Part shown: one piece after another, positions 23,621 through 34,082 of the stretch | How positions within the stretch are numbered: position 1 is the first letter of the stretch | Layout: each line of letters starts with the position of its first letter | Assembly (NCBI GenBank): GCA_039704465.1 | Contig: JASFAU010000001.1 | Span: forward strand, 868,001 to 932,000 | From: Plasmodiophora brassicae | Lineage: Eukaryota > Endomyxa > Phytomyxea > Plasmodiophorida > Plasmodiophoridae | Length of the DNA stretch: 64,000 bases | Direction of reading: 5' to 3' | Made by a program: the position numbers and the translations under genes | The notes under the pieces: generated by a model | The model's database searches: none | Told to the model about the DNA's origin: nothing | Seen by the model: the letters and a program-made list of their open reading frames with translations, nothing else

Positions 23621-24853
23621 ATGGCGGAAATCAACATTGGAGGCGACCCTAACGACCGATCGTATCGGTACAAGCGCCCGCGATGCCTCACCAAGATTGA
23701 AGGTCGTGGCAACGGTATCAAGACCGTTATCCCGAACATGGTCGACGTCGCGAAGGCCCTGCGCATGACGCCCTCGTATCCCACGAAGTTCTTCGGTATC
23801 GAACTTGGCGCTCAGTCCAAGTACGACAAGACGCGAGATGTGGCCATTGTGAATGGCGCCCACGACGTGTCGGCGATCGAAGCCGTTATGGAGAAGTTCA
23901 TCGAGACGTACGTGCTGTGTCCATCGCCGGCCTGTCGGCTGCCCGAGATCCGCCTGAAGGTCAAGAAGGATCAAATTCGTGTCGATTGCGCTGCCTGCGG
24001 CTATCAAGGGACCGTTGGCGATTCGCATAAGCTCACCGTCTATATCGTCAAGAACCCGCCGACGAAGTCGAAGAAGTCGTCGAAAGATGGCGCTGCCGAG
24101 TCGTCGAAGGACAAGAAGAAGGAGAAGCGGGAGAAAAAGAAGAAGGATGAGGACAATGGAGGTGATGCCGGCGGTGCTCCAGCGTCGACGACGGCGTCGT
24201 CGATGATCAACGCTCCCGTCACTGAAGAGTGGTACACTGACACGTCCGCGGCGGCTGCCGAGGCTCGCAAGCATGAAGAAATGGCGGCGCTTGGCGATGA
24301 GCAGCTTGGGGATCTTGATCAGAGGTTGGAATCGGTCCAGATTGCGCAGACGGTGGCCGCGAATGCGCCTGCTGAAGAGATTCTGCGTTCGTTTGTTCAA
24401 GGGCAAGAGCGTTCCGACACCGAAGTTCTGGGCGAGCTTCGCCGTCTCGAGCTGTCTCGTGGGTTGACGACTTCTGCCAAGATCAGCGCCCTGGCCACTG
24501 CACTTCTGGATCCTTCAGACCCGAAGGCGTTGCTGTCGCAAATTCGCTCCCGTTCAAGCATCCTTCGCCAGGTTGCACGTACCCGAGCCGAATCGCAGGC
24601 GTTGCTTGGTGCGATCGAGAACATGATCTGCCATGTCGAACCGACCCGTTTGATCCCGCGCACGTCTTTGATCCTTCATACGTTGTATGAGTCGGATATC
24701 GTCTCCGAAGAAGTCCTTCTTGATTGGTACGATGGGTTGACCAACGTTGCTGGCGGCCTGGCAGACCTCGAGCGCCAAGAGATGCGTGAGAGCGCGTCGC
24801 GCTTCATTGACTGGCTGAAGGAAGCCGAGAGTGACGAAGAAGGCGACGAATGA
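23621..24853 (+). CDS. EIF5: Translation initiation factor eIF5
   Basis: GTPase-activating protein for eIF2 in the 43S/48S complex. About 410 residues on one exon; the Met at 23621 sits in ACCATGG. Residues 1-150 match the catalytic domain: RYKRPRCLTKIEGRGNGIKT, VDVAKALRMTPSYPTKFFG, then a CxxxxC..CxxC zinc finger (CPSPAC, CAACGYQG). The GAP arginine finger would be the Arg in the YRYKRP region. A lysine-rich linker (KKKEKREKKKKDED) follows. The C-terminal W2/HEAT domain contains EEVLLDWYD, an acidic-aromatic box, and ends in an acidic ESDEEGDE tail that binds eIF2-beta and eIF3 in other species. The frame is also open upstream from 23531, which I discard. Confidence 0.96.
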   Translation: MAEINIGGDPNDRSYRYKRPRCLTKIEGRGNGIKTVIPNMVDVAKALRMTPSYPTKFFGIELGAQSKYDKTRDVAIVNGAHDVSAIEAVMEKFIETYVLCPSPACRLPEIRLKVKKDQIRVDCAACGYQGTVGDSHKLTVYIVKNPPTKSKKSSKDGAAESSKDKKKEKREKKKKDEDNGGDAGGAPASTTASSMINAPVTEEWYTDTSAAAAEARKHEEMAALGDEQLGDLDQRLESVQIAQTVAANAPAEEILRSFVQGQERSDTEVLGELRRLELSRGLTTSAKISALATALLDPSDPKALLSQIRSRSSILRQVARTRAESQALLGAIENMICHVEPTRLIPRTSLILHTLYESDIVSEEVLLDWYDGLTNVAGGLADLERQEMRESASRFIDWLKEAESDEEGDE

Positions 24854-25073
24854 GCGTGTCTGATTGTTTCTCTGTCTCAATACATATTTCGTTTTCAGTT
24901 TCCACAGGCATTGCTCAATAGATGTTGGCATGAGCACACTGAGAATAGAACTACCTACGTAGGCATCATAGGTGCTGAACATTGCAATGGCGGGAGCAAG
25001 TTTATTCGGGAACCACTTCAGTATCGTTAGCATAATTGGTGAGGATGTGGATGGGTTTCTTGCTTAGCTCCGC

Positions 25074-26359
25074 TCAGTTGAGCACCGTCGTCTCGACGAT
25101 CTTGCCCGTGACGACATACGGGTCCATGTTGCTTGCCGGGCGACGGTCCTACCGATCATTGTTGAGCGCATAAGGGACGTCGCAACTCTGTTGGAGTAGA
25201 GTACCTCGAAGTATCCGAAACCGTCCTTCTCTGCCTGACGAGGAATTCGGACAGAAGCACCCCGGTTCGCGACACCGTAGCTGAACTGTAAGGCAAGAAG
25301 TCAGAACAGCTAGACACACGAAACGCAAAGCGCACCTTGCTGATATGAGCCGTCTCATGTGCGCCAGTCAGGCGGCGCTCGTTTCCGACACCGTAGACAG
25401 CAATGTGCTCGTGGTGCTTCATCTCCAGCTTCTTGATCGCCTGCAGGATGACGTCGAAACCTCCCTTCGATCGCATCGCCTCTGTCGAATAGTTCGTGTG
25501 GCATCCAGCGCCGTTCCAGTCGCCTGGGATCGGCTTGGGGTCGAAGGACGCAACGATTCCGAAGTCTTCGCAAACGCGATGCAGGAGGTAGCGCGAGATG
25601 AGCATCTGGTCGCCAGCGTCAATGCCCTCACAAGGGCCGACCTGATACTCCCACTGGGCAGCCATAACCTATTCACACGAGACCGAATAAATCAAGGAAT
25701 GTTACAAGTATACGCAAAGACAGAAACCTCTGCATTCACACCAGAAATCTTCAGGCCGGCTGCAAGGCACGCGCGGTAGTGAGCCTCGACGATGAATCGC
25801 CCATAGGCGGAACGCGTCCCAACGCCGCCTAACAGCGGATCAGACACTATAAAGGTTTGATGGCAAACAACACCATGGGCTTACAGTAGTAGGGTCCCTG
25901 AGGCGATGGGAATCCGCCCTTTGGCCATCCCAGTGGAGTGTGGCCGTCCTTCTCGAACAGCGTGTACTCCTGCTCGATGCCGAACCATGGGTGGTGGTCA
26001 GAGGCGGCCTCCATGATTTTGTTCGCAGGGTAACGCGTGTTGGATGGCAGCGGCTTCATCTGAGGCGTGTAGCATTCGCAAACGACGAGGATGTTATTGC
26101 CACCACGGATGGGGTCGGGGAAGATCTGGACCGGCTTGAGGTACACTTCGGAGTCGGATCCGGGCGCCTGCCCCGTCGACGACCCATCGAAGTTCCAAAT
26201 CGGGAGCTCGTCGGCTGACTTCGGTTTGACATCCAGGGTCTTCGTCTTGGAACGGATATCAGAACCGGACCCACCGACCCAGATGTACTCAGCCTGGACG
26301 CGCTCGCCCTGCTCGATCTTCATGTACTGGAAGTAGACCGTGGTGTCGAGAGTCGCCAT
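25074..26359 (-). CDS. GLUL: Glutamine synthetase, eukaryotic type II
   Basis: Makes glutamine from glutamate, ammonia and ATP. Exon 1 (26359 to about 25890) has [14 protein letters not shown] and [18 protein letters not shown]. Exon 2, about 25838-25740, reads [20 protein letters not shown]. Exon 3 contains [17 protein letters not shown] and [16 protein letters not shown]. Exon 4 contains [15 protein letters not shown], and a last exon carries [19 protein letters not shown] to the stop at 25074-25076. Five exons, introns about 50-65 bp. Latch, ammonia-site and ATP-site motifs are all intact, with a length near the usual 360-370 residues. The start at 26359 is the first Met and fits the short N-terminus of class II enzymes. 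Confidence 0.96.
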
Positions 26360-26878
26360 TGGATCGTTGCCACGAACTCACTCCCGCGACCTCACACTAT
26401 CCAAAAGAAAATGGGCGTTCCATCGCGAGTTGGGACGTCAGCGCGGCCCCTCTGCCAAAGTGCCCGTCCACGTTACTGTGTACCAAATTTGGCCGCGTTG
26501 TCGTGGGTCGTATCTCGTGACACTATAAGGCGCCGCCCCACTGTACCTGCTGTAACGACCCATGTAAGTTGAGGATCCCCAGTCAAGCCGGCCGAAAACG
26601 TACGGGGCTATGGATACTGCTGTCTTCCCCCAACGGGAAACCATCGGGTGAATGTGCACAAAGTAGATCACGAAACGGATTTCGCGAATCCTCCACATCT
26701 GCGATAGCTGAAGTCTGTAGTCGATGGATATCCGTCAGCATTAATTTGGGCATACTTACCTATAACGCTTCTGCAATCCCCAACCTGTATGATGAGCGAA
26801 AGTCGAAAGGGCAGCAGTATGTCGGCACGTTCCCGCGCAGTCCGAGGATCCGCCACGGAGTCCGACGGCAAACCAGTC
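26360..26878. other. Divergent intergenic region
   Basis: 519 bp between glutamine synthetase (minus) and POLR1D (plus), with no gene recognised. Likely bidirectional promoter. Confidence 0.45.
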
Positions 26879-27335
26879 ATGGCCTCTGATCCCACCGTTC
26901 GCCGAGACGGAATTCCCAAGCTTCGATTGGTACTACTACAGGCGATAAAGTAGTGCAGGCCTTCTTTATCTGACATGTTGTATTGCCTCAGGAAGGCAAC
27001 GCCGATGAAACCTGCGCCACGTTCTTCATTGAAGATGAAGATCACACGCTGGGTAACGCCGCCCGTTATATCATGGCGAAGAGGTGCGTTCCCCGTCCTG
27101 CCGCATATGTGACTGCCATTTAATGCTTGCTGCTAGCCTTGACGTTGAATTTGTCGGATACTCCGTTCCCCATCCGACAGAACACCGCATGAACATTCGC
27201 GTCCAGACCACTGGCTCACCTGCAACCCAAGCCCTGCGGACGTCCATGGAAGCACTGATATCCATGTGTGATCACATCAAGCGGACGTACAGGAACGCAC
27301 TAGAACAATATGATCCCCGAGACGGACCTGAATAA
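26879..27335 (+). CDS. POLR1D: RNA polymerase I and III subunit AC19 (RPAC2)
   Basis: Small alpha-like subunit shared by RNA polymerases I and III; dimerises with AC40. Three exons, 26879-26929, 26992-27083 and 27137-27335, with introns of 62 and 53 bp, give 113 residues. Signature motifs are CATFFIEDEDHTLGNAARY, then VEFVGYSVPHPTEHRMNIRV and TTGSPATQALRTSMEALISM. The spliced frame is continuous, and the EDHTLGN and GY..PHP strings are diagnostic of the AC19/Rpb11 alpha motif. Length is typical. The short first exon (MASDPTVRRDG) is chosen because its donor joins in frame. Confidence 0.93.
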
Positions 27336-27567
27336 ACGGTCCTTCTATGCGTATGCCAACCTGTGTTTGAGTTGGCTCGAGGCATCGAACGTGTTGCTGC
27401 GTGGCTATGCCAGAGCTGCCGATCGTTCACGGCCTGCTGCGATACTGGGAGTCTGATAGCTTCCGCAATGTGGAGATCCGTCAACGAGGCATGCGGCGGC
27501 GGCGTCGTTCGCCCCGGGCCCGGCGGCAGCAAAACTGCGGCGTTTCAGAGCAGCACCAGACGCGTCT

Positions 27568-30152
27568 ATGCGCCATGCGCGTCTGGTTCTGCCGGCTGGG
27601 CGGCGGCACTGGCGACTCGCCGGGGTCGTCGTCTTCAGGGCGTTCGCATCGAAACCGTCGCCAGATGCCGTTGAGGCACGGAATTTGTCGACGGTGGGGT
27701 TCAAACCGACGTACGTGTCGTCGCATTACCGGATGCCCGACGGGGAAATCGTCCGCTATCTCACGAGGAAGAACCTGGTGCATCGCGTCAGCGATGTGCA
27801 TGCGATTGTCAAGGAGTGCCCCTTCTGCAAACCGCATAAGAACTCGCGTGATAACTTGTGGAAATTGTACATATGGGTAAGAGCTGGATGTATACACGCA
27901 CTGTTGCGTTTGTCAATGTCTAAGAAGGCGTATTTCTGTGTAGTTGGAGAATGGACGATGCTTTTGTCATCGATGCGGGTTGAACTGTAGCTTCTACGAC
28001 TTCAAGCGTCAGACGGGTGGCCTCGCTGGGATCTCGACAACTTTGGGCGGCAACTCGAAAGCGCACGACAAGCAACTCGACCAAGCCAAAGCGTTTGAAT
28101 CCAGGGAGAGACTTGAGACCGAGCCCGACGTGTTAAGATATTTGACGGAGACCCGCGGCTTGTCTCGGGACGTTCTGAAGAAGTATGGCGTTGGTTCTGC
28201 CGACGTCTGGTTCGCTAGTGGTGGCGAATCGCCAGACTGGAAGCTGGAAAAGTGTGTTACCTTTCCATGGGCAAGAATGGTACGAATTGTATCCGGACAA
28301 TGAGAGACCTTATCGCTGTTAGTGACGATGTGTTGCTAGGACGAAGATTCTGGGTACGGTCCTCTGTACGTGGATCGCCTGAAAATTCGCAGTATTGAGC
28401 AGAAAGCGAACCAGCGACTGGAGCCTCGAGGCGGTCCGTGGGGACTGTTCGGCTGGCACACGGTTCCTGCATCGGCAGAAGTGATTGTTATAACGGAGGG
28501 CGAGTTCGACGCCATGGCAGTCTACCAAACGACGGGCGTGCCAGCAGTGTCGCTTCCCAATGGTGCGAACTCGTTCCCGGTTGAAATCATCCCCTGTCTG
28601 GAACGGTTCCAGAAGATTATCATCTGGATGGGTACGTCTCATTCCCTGAATCGTATACTGTCGCGCTACTCTGACTGGGTTTGCTCAGATGACGATACAG
28701 CCGGCCAGGATGGGGCAACCAAGTTCATGCGCAAAGTAGGACTGGGTCGCTGCTTCAACGTTCGATCAAAGCAAGGCTCAGCGAGCGGGTAAGCGCGGCC
28801 CTGTATCATCGTTAGCAGACATTCTCGTACTGACAGGACTCTTGCGATTTTCAGTCCCAAGGACGCAAACGAGGCGTTATTGAACCCCAACTGCGATATG
28901 AAGGAGCTGCTGGACAAAGCCGAACGCCCGGCCCACTTGCAAATCATGAGTGTCAAGGATTTGCGAGGAGACATTCTGCACGAACTGCAGAACGGGTCGA
29001 GATTCGAAGGTGTGCCGATCACGACGCTTCCGTCCTTGAACAAGTTGCTCAAAGGTCACCGGACGGGGGAGTTGACCGTCTTTACGGGTCCAACTGGCAT
29101 GGGAAAGACGACTGTCCTATCACAAATGTCGCTCGACCTGTGCCTCCAGGGCGTCAATACGCTGTGGGGCAGCTTCGAGATCAAGAACCACCGCCTTGCC
29201 AAGACCATGCTTAACCAACTCCACGGCCAGTCAATCGCGAACTGTTCCTCAGAGGAGTTCGATGAGATGTTCGAACGCTTCGAAAAGCTTCCGATCTATT
29301 TTCTCAAGGTGAGCCTTCCCCATTCGTTTGGTAACGCCACGGTATTGATGTTGGTTGTTCCAGTTCTTCGGTGCAACCGACATCCATCAAGTGTTGGAGG
29401 CGATGGAGTTTGCTGTGTATGTTCACGACGTGGATCACATCTTGCTCGATAACCTTCAGTTCATGCTTGGCACCGCTTCCGGCGGCTCGACCAAGTTCGA
29501 CCTTCAGGACCAGGCCATCTCGATGCTGAGAAAGTTCGCGACCGATTACAATGTCCACCTCACGCTCGTGATCCATCCGCGCAAGGTCGCTGATGGAGAA
29601 ACACTGTCTGTCTCGTCCATTTTCGGGTCGGCTCGTGCCACTCAGGAGGCCGACAATGTTGTCATTCTGCAACCGTCACAAGCCACGCCTGAGATTCGCC
29701 TGATCTCAGTGGATAAGAACCGGTACGACGGAGAGATGGGCAAGGTCCCATACCGATTCGATAGGCACTCTAAGCGTGTCGTCGAGCTAGACGATTTCGA
29801 GCGCGAGCAGCTGCGGTTGATGATGACGGCAGTCAGGAGCGGCCAGCAACCCGCTACGTTCGTCCCATCTGTCCTGGACCCGCCACCTCCTGTTAGGAAA
29901 CGCCCGAAGCCGCCCGACCTGAACCCGGATACAAACGATGCCGGTTCATCCTCACCTGCATCTAGATCGACATCCGGTTGCGTTGACGACGACGATCCGA
30001 ACAACCTTGTTCCACGAGGCGGTGACGCTGCGTCCAGTTTCGACCAATGTCGGCCTCCCCTTGGTCCTGAAGTTATAAAGGGCTTCAACGCGGCGAAGAA
30101 GACCCAGCGCGATTTTTCTGAAGCATCGTTCAGCCCTATATTATTCAAATAG
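27568..30152 (+). CDS. TWNK: Twinkle mitochondrial primase-helicase
   Basis: Replicative mtDNA helicase of the T7 gp4 family. The Met at 27568 opens a basic, Arg-rich N-terminus (MRHARLVLPAGRRHWRLAG), typical of a mitochondrial presequence. Next come a zinc-binding primase segment (CPFC about residue 87, CHRCG in the next exon), then a TOPRIM domain (VIVITEGEFDAMAVY, SDDDTAGQDGATKF). The RecA-like helicase has Walker A GPTGMGKTT, Walker B HILLDNLQFM and the arginine-finger region. A Pro- and acidic-rich tail ends at 30152. At least five short introns; one is clear at about 29308-29362. Unlike animal Twinkle, the zinc cysteines and TOPRIM acids are kept, so primase activity is plausible. Confidence 0.92.
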
Positions 30153-30320
30153 ACTTCTAATGTATTTCTCACTGTGTTCGCTGCGTTGCAGCTGACGGTG
30201 TGGAATTCGCGCGGCATGCGAGTCCCGACATTTTGGTTCTGAATTGCGTAGGTGCGTTCGCCTGTGCTCGTGCGCTGTGTCCTGAATGGCCGACGAAGAC
30301 GCTGCATTCACCTTGGTACG

Positions 30321-31475
30321 ATGCGTACTGCTGGACGGGTCCAGGAACTGACGAGTAACGCGCTGCTGCAGGCTCTTCAGGCAGCCAAGGATGCCGGTCA
30401 GGTCATCGTGGATGCGTTTCACAAGCGTGATAAGTCGATTGAGAGCAAATCCGGAGCCACTGACCTGGTTGGGGTCGTTACCGTTTGGTGAAGATGTCGA
30501 TGTGTAACTCCTTGTTTCAAAGGTGACCGTATACGATCGGCAATGTGAAGAACTGATTGTCGGGCGAATTCGACATGCGTTTCCGGCAGCGAAGATCATC
30601 GCTGAAGAAAGTCACGCCGATAACGGTTACGATTTGTCAAATGACATGACGTGGTTTGTTGATCCGATTGATGGTACCACCATGTTCAGCGTCGTTGTGG
30701 TATCATCTTCTAATATCTGTGGCAGGAACGAATAACTTCATCCACGGCATACCCTGGACCTGTGTATCCATTGGCTGCCACGTCAACCGCAAGCCGGCAT
30801 TCGGCATTGTGTACAATCCAATTATCAACGAGTTGTTCACAGCAAGGTCCTGAAATTTCCAGCGAAGCTTACCTGTCCTGACCGTTATGCTTTATAGGGC
30901 TGGCCAAGGGGCATTCCTGAACGGTCGTCAGATCCGTGTTTCCAACATCACCAAACTCGATAAGGCAGCTGTCATCAACGAGTTCGGCTATGGGCGGGAT
31001 CCTGCGAGTATGTTCACGTGGGGGCCGTTCAAACAGTTGACTGACTGGCCTTTTCAGCAATCGATCGAATGCTAGGCTGCTTACGTAAACTTCTAACCAA
31101 CAACGTGCAAAGCGTTCGCTTTTTCGGATCAGGTGTGCTTATCTGCGTTTGCAGTAAAGGAATTATCCTTCTCATTCTTGGTCGTGCAGCGGCTCTGAAC
31201 ATGTGCAGTGTGGCATGTGGGCGAGCCGACGTTTACTTCGAAGGCCACACGTCCAAAATCGGACCGAAGCCCTGGTTTGCTCAGCTATCTGCCCAGTTAT
31301 GCTCACAGCTGACACATGTGCGGGTAGGGATTTCGCTGCAGCTGAAGTCGTATTGACGGAAGCCGGCGGTGTTATATCCGACCAAGACGGTGGCACGTTC
31401 GACATGACTTCTGGTCGAGTGCTGTGCGCATCTTCGAAGGCATTGCTGGACAGTATTGTCGACATTATGAAGTAA
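30321..31475 (+). CDS. IMPA1: Inositol monophosphatase
   Basis: Mg-dependent, lithium-sensitive hydrolysis of inositol phosphates to free inositol. The Met at 30321 starts MRTAGRVQEL. Exons then give ESKSGATDLV, then AEES, the metal motif WFVDPIDGTNNFIHGIPW across an intron at about 30675-30725, then a GQGAFLNGRQIRVS strand and VACGRADVYFEG. PWDFAAAEVVLTEAGG across an intron supplies the last metal Asp. The stop is at 31473-31475. About six introns of 50-70 bp. All catalytic motifs are complete. Same strand as Twinkle, 170 bp downstream. Confidence 0.94.
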
Positions 31476-32597
31476 TGGCAACGTTGTCTGTTTACGTTAT
31501 CACTTCGCCGTCTATGACGTACACCCGGAATCGCCGTTTTCAAATGTCCACACTCATCACAACAGCAGCTTAACGTTGGTGCGTTCGTTTCCTCCGAACA
31601 GAGGTGAGAGGTGTGCCCCCCAGGCACAGTTTGTTTTCGCAGGTGCAACTGCTTAGACCATCTTGACAACAACAGTGCAACGACGTCCATTTTAGCGATG
31701 CCTGTCGGAACTTGTGGGGAACTATGGTCATGACGCTTGTGTTGCCCGTACATCTTCTCCGATTCGAAATAGCCAAAGGCGATGGTGGTCCACCTGACAT
31801 CTCGTAAGGAGGTGGCAGTTGTCGATTTCTTTGGACATCTTCAGCAACTTCGTGCAATAGCGCAGCCGTCATAGGAGTTCTTACTCGATCGGGTTGTACT
31901 TTGTGGACGTCACCTAAAAAGCATTACGAAGCAGCGAGTGCTTTCAGATATTAGGGCGCTGCGATATATACCATTCAGTCGAGGAGTCCGCCACGGACGC
32001 CGTGGATCCGTGACATCAGTTGCGATCTGGCGAGGTCACCTGAACCGTAGTCTGCAGGTAGTGCCCGTTAGTTATATCCACTTCCAATGATGATTCTTCT
32101 AATCACCATCTTTCAACTGATGATATCGTGATGCAACTATTCTATACTCAAGTCTCTGATTTTATTGCCTTTTCCATTGTTTCAACTGTACCTTGTAGTG
32201 CTAATTCTAACTAATGCCATAGTGTAGTGCGGATTCCGGCTTCCTGCATCGCAGCATTACATGTAGGACGTGTCACGTTTTGTCTTCATTGGCATGATGA
32301 ATTCCTATATCACCATCTTTCAACTGAATTTCTTTGACGATAACTGTCCTGTTTTCTGACCCGATGCTGGTCATTCCGCATTCTCATGTCAATGAACTTT
32401 GTGCTGACGTAACATCTTGAACAGGTCATGAATTATGCAGGCTCACAGGTGTTATACATCCGCAATGATAAAGCTATTATATTGGTCCCAGCCCTGATAT
32501 GTCAGTGGTAGCAACGAACGTTTACATGATACTGGAACGCGCAGAGGTTCAGCGTTGTGTGCCATATGTATGCCTTGTGGCGGCTCAAAGCTACAAG
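31476..32597. other. Gene-poor stretch with AT-rich island
   Basis: No convincing gene in about 1.1 kb. From about 32060 to 32480 the base composition is visibly AT-richer than the rest of the window, with many T-runs. Inside it a 19-bp direct repeat, ATCACCATCTTTCAACTGA, occurs at 32102-32120 and 32309-32327, flanked by similar TGATGA(A)TTC context. A minus frame at 31872-31570 is open for 100 codons but shows no family. Confidence 0.5.
32102..32327 (+). repeat. 19-bp direct repeat pair in AT-rich island
   Basis: Perfect copies at 32102-32120 and 32309-32327, spaced 207 bp start to start. The 12-15 bases upstream of each are also alike (TGATGATTCTTCTA versus TGATGAATTCCTAT). No terminal inverted repeats or ORF between them. 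Confidence 0.7.
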
Positions 32598-33120
32598 ATG
32601 AACATAGCTGTGATTGGGCTAGAGGAATCCAGATCCCGAGGAAGAGAGTAGGTATACGACGGACGACGCGGGACGACACACACGGTTGGGTAAGATCTCT
32701 TACGGTTCCTTTCGGGGAAGGTGCAGAAGGACGCGATGTTGACCACTGCTGAGGAGATGTTGATGGAGGACGATGACGACTGGCAGTAGGGACGGCACGT
32801 GAAGGGCTCGACGGTCGTCCTGCAGATGAACAAGGCGCCTGGAATCGTTTCCGAGATGATCCGAGCGCCAAGGGCCAAATTCCGCGGTCACTGAGGAGCA
32901 TGATCGATCCAGGTCTGTTGAAGGCGGTATGCACCTGGGAGTTGGGCAAGGACTCAGAGTAGGTGACGGAAAGCGACCTGATGGAGTGGATGAAGCGGCA
33001 TCTCGAACAGGGTCGCTTGACGGACGTGAATGTCGACAGTCAGGTTTGCAAGCTGGTAAATGAAGCTGTCGGGCGCGAGGTTCTTGAACACAGAATGTGT
33101 CCGAACGCTGCGTCACTGTG
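32598..33120 (+). pseudogene. Decayed open frame, possibly retroelement gag-like
   Basis: From ATG at 32598 one plus frame reads plausible protein but is broken by TAG, TAA and TAG codons before 32790. The next frame then reads WNRFRDDPSAKGQIPRSL and MIDPGLLKAVCTWELGKDSE, meets an in-frame TAG at 32960-32962 and continues with TESDLMEWMKRHLEQGRL. The helical, charged style resembles capsid-like gag proteins of LTR elements, but I see no zinc knuckle or protease. It could equally be a decayed host gene. Low certainty about identity; the in-frame stops are seen directly. Confidence 0.3.
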
Positions 33121-33148
33121 ACGTCAATCGGGGCGGTGCGCCTGCCTT

Positions 33149-33826
33149 TTGACTTACGAAGCGCCGAAGGAGGATGTTATTCGGCCCGTCTTGTTGGTCT
33201 GTAATGACAATCGTTGCGATTTGGTTCGGATATCACAGCGGTATGTAGGTAGGAGGCGGGACGCACTGAAATTAGTGGCGCGGCGGGTCGTGCAAGCAAC
33301 GCGATGTCCGGGTCCAAAGCGGGGCGCTTCTGGCAGCACCGCCTGCTGTCGCCTGCGCCCCATCAGAAAATTAAGTTTGGTCGCTGTGCCGCGCGACGCG
33401 GCTGTCCAGTGTTGTGCTAACTCCCGATGCAGGATCTTTGAGCATGACAAGCCACAGCGCCCGTCGTTGCCGTTGGAGTCGCTGCCGGATCCGCCGTTCG
33501 CACAGGAACGCTGGAGCGTCGTGAAGAGTACCCTACAGCAAATGTTCAAACGGTTTGAAGTGTCACAGGATATGCAGATGGCGATTCTCGTCCTGGACAA
33601 ACGGAAACGTGCCATCTGCTGGTTCGAGAAAGACCAGAAGCGGATCAAGTGGCCCACCGATTACGTTCTCGTCGACGACGTCCTCAAGAAAGAATTCCCG
33701 AAGCCGATCCACATCGGCGTCATCAAAGGCTGGCATGCGATCAGCTTGCGGCGCAACGACAAAGTTGTCCTGACGATTCAACCCCACCAGCACGAGCTCG
33801 ACATGGCCCGCATGCTGACCATGTGA
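33149..33826 (+). CDS. Hypothetical protein, start uncertain
   Basis: Unrecognised. The convincing part runs from about 33430 to the stop at 33826: RWSVVKSTLQQMFKRFE, then MAILVLDKRKRAICWFEKDQ and GVIKGWHAISLRRNDKVVLT, a mixed alpha/beta pattern of about 130 residues. The frame stays open upstream to 33149, but that part contains GTAGGTAGG and odd composition, so I suspect an intron ending at CCCGATGCAG (33423-33432). A candidate first exon from ATG 33304 (MSGSKAGRFWQHRLLSP) looks protein-like but does not splice in phase in my reading. No membrane segment or motif. Confidence 0.5.
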   Translation: MTYEAPKEDVIRPVLLVCNDNRCDLVRISQRYVGRRRDALKLVARRVVQATRCPGPKRGASGSTACCRLRPIRKLSLVAVPRDAAVQCCANSRCRIFEHDKPQRPSLPLESLPDPPFAQERWSVVKSTLQQMFKRFEVSQDMQMAILVLDKRKRAICWFEKDQKRIKWPTDYVLVDDVLKKEFPKPIHIGVIKGWHAISLRRNDKVVLTIQPHQHELDMARMLTM

Positions 33827-34082
33827 CAATCGCGACCCGCCTTGCGAGTTCCAATGCATGCACTCGCGTCGTATCGTTATCTGTACGCTTTCGGCAAGGC
33901 GGATGTTCAATACAACGAGCACCGCTTGCCGCTCGCCACGTTATTTTCCCATGCCGGATGCGAGACGCCGCGTTACCTTTTACCGCGCTAATTATAGGGA
34001 GTGCGCGACATTGACTGCTGACCCGCCCTGTCAAACCACGTGGCCGTGCCCGTCGGTTGTGGACGACGATTTCTGATCGGCG

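Noticed and set aside
32598..33100. Reassigned stop codons (TAG/TAA read as amino acids)
   Set aside because: Confident genes in the window end properly at TAG, TAA and TGA, so the stops in this region mean decay.
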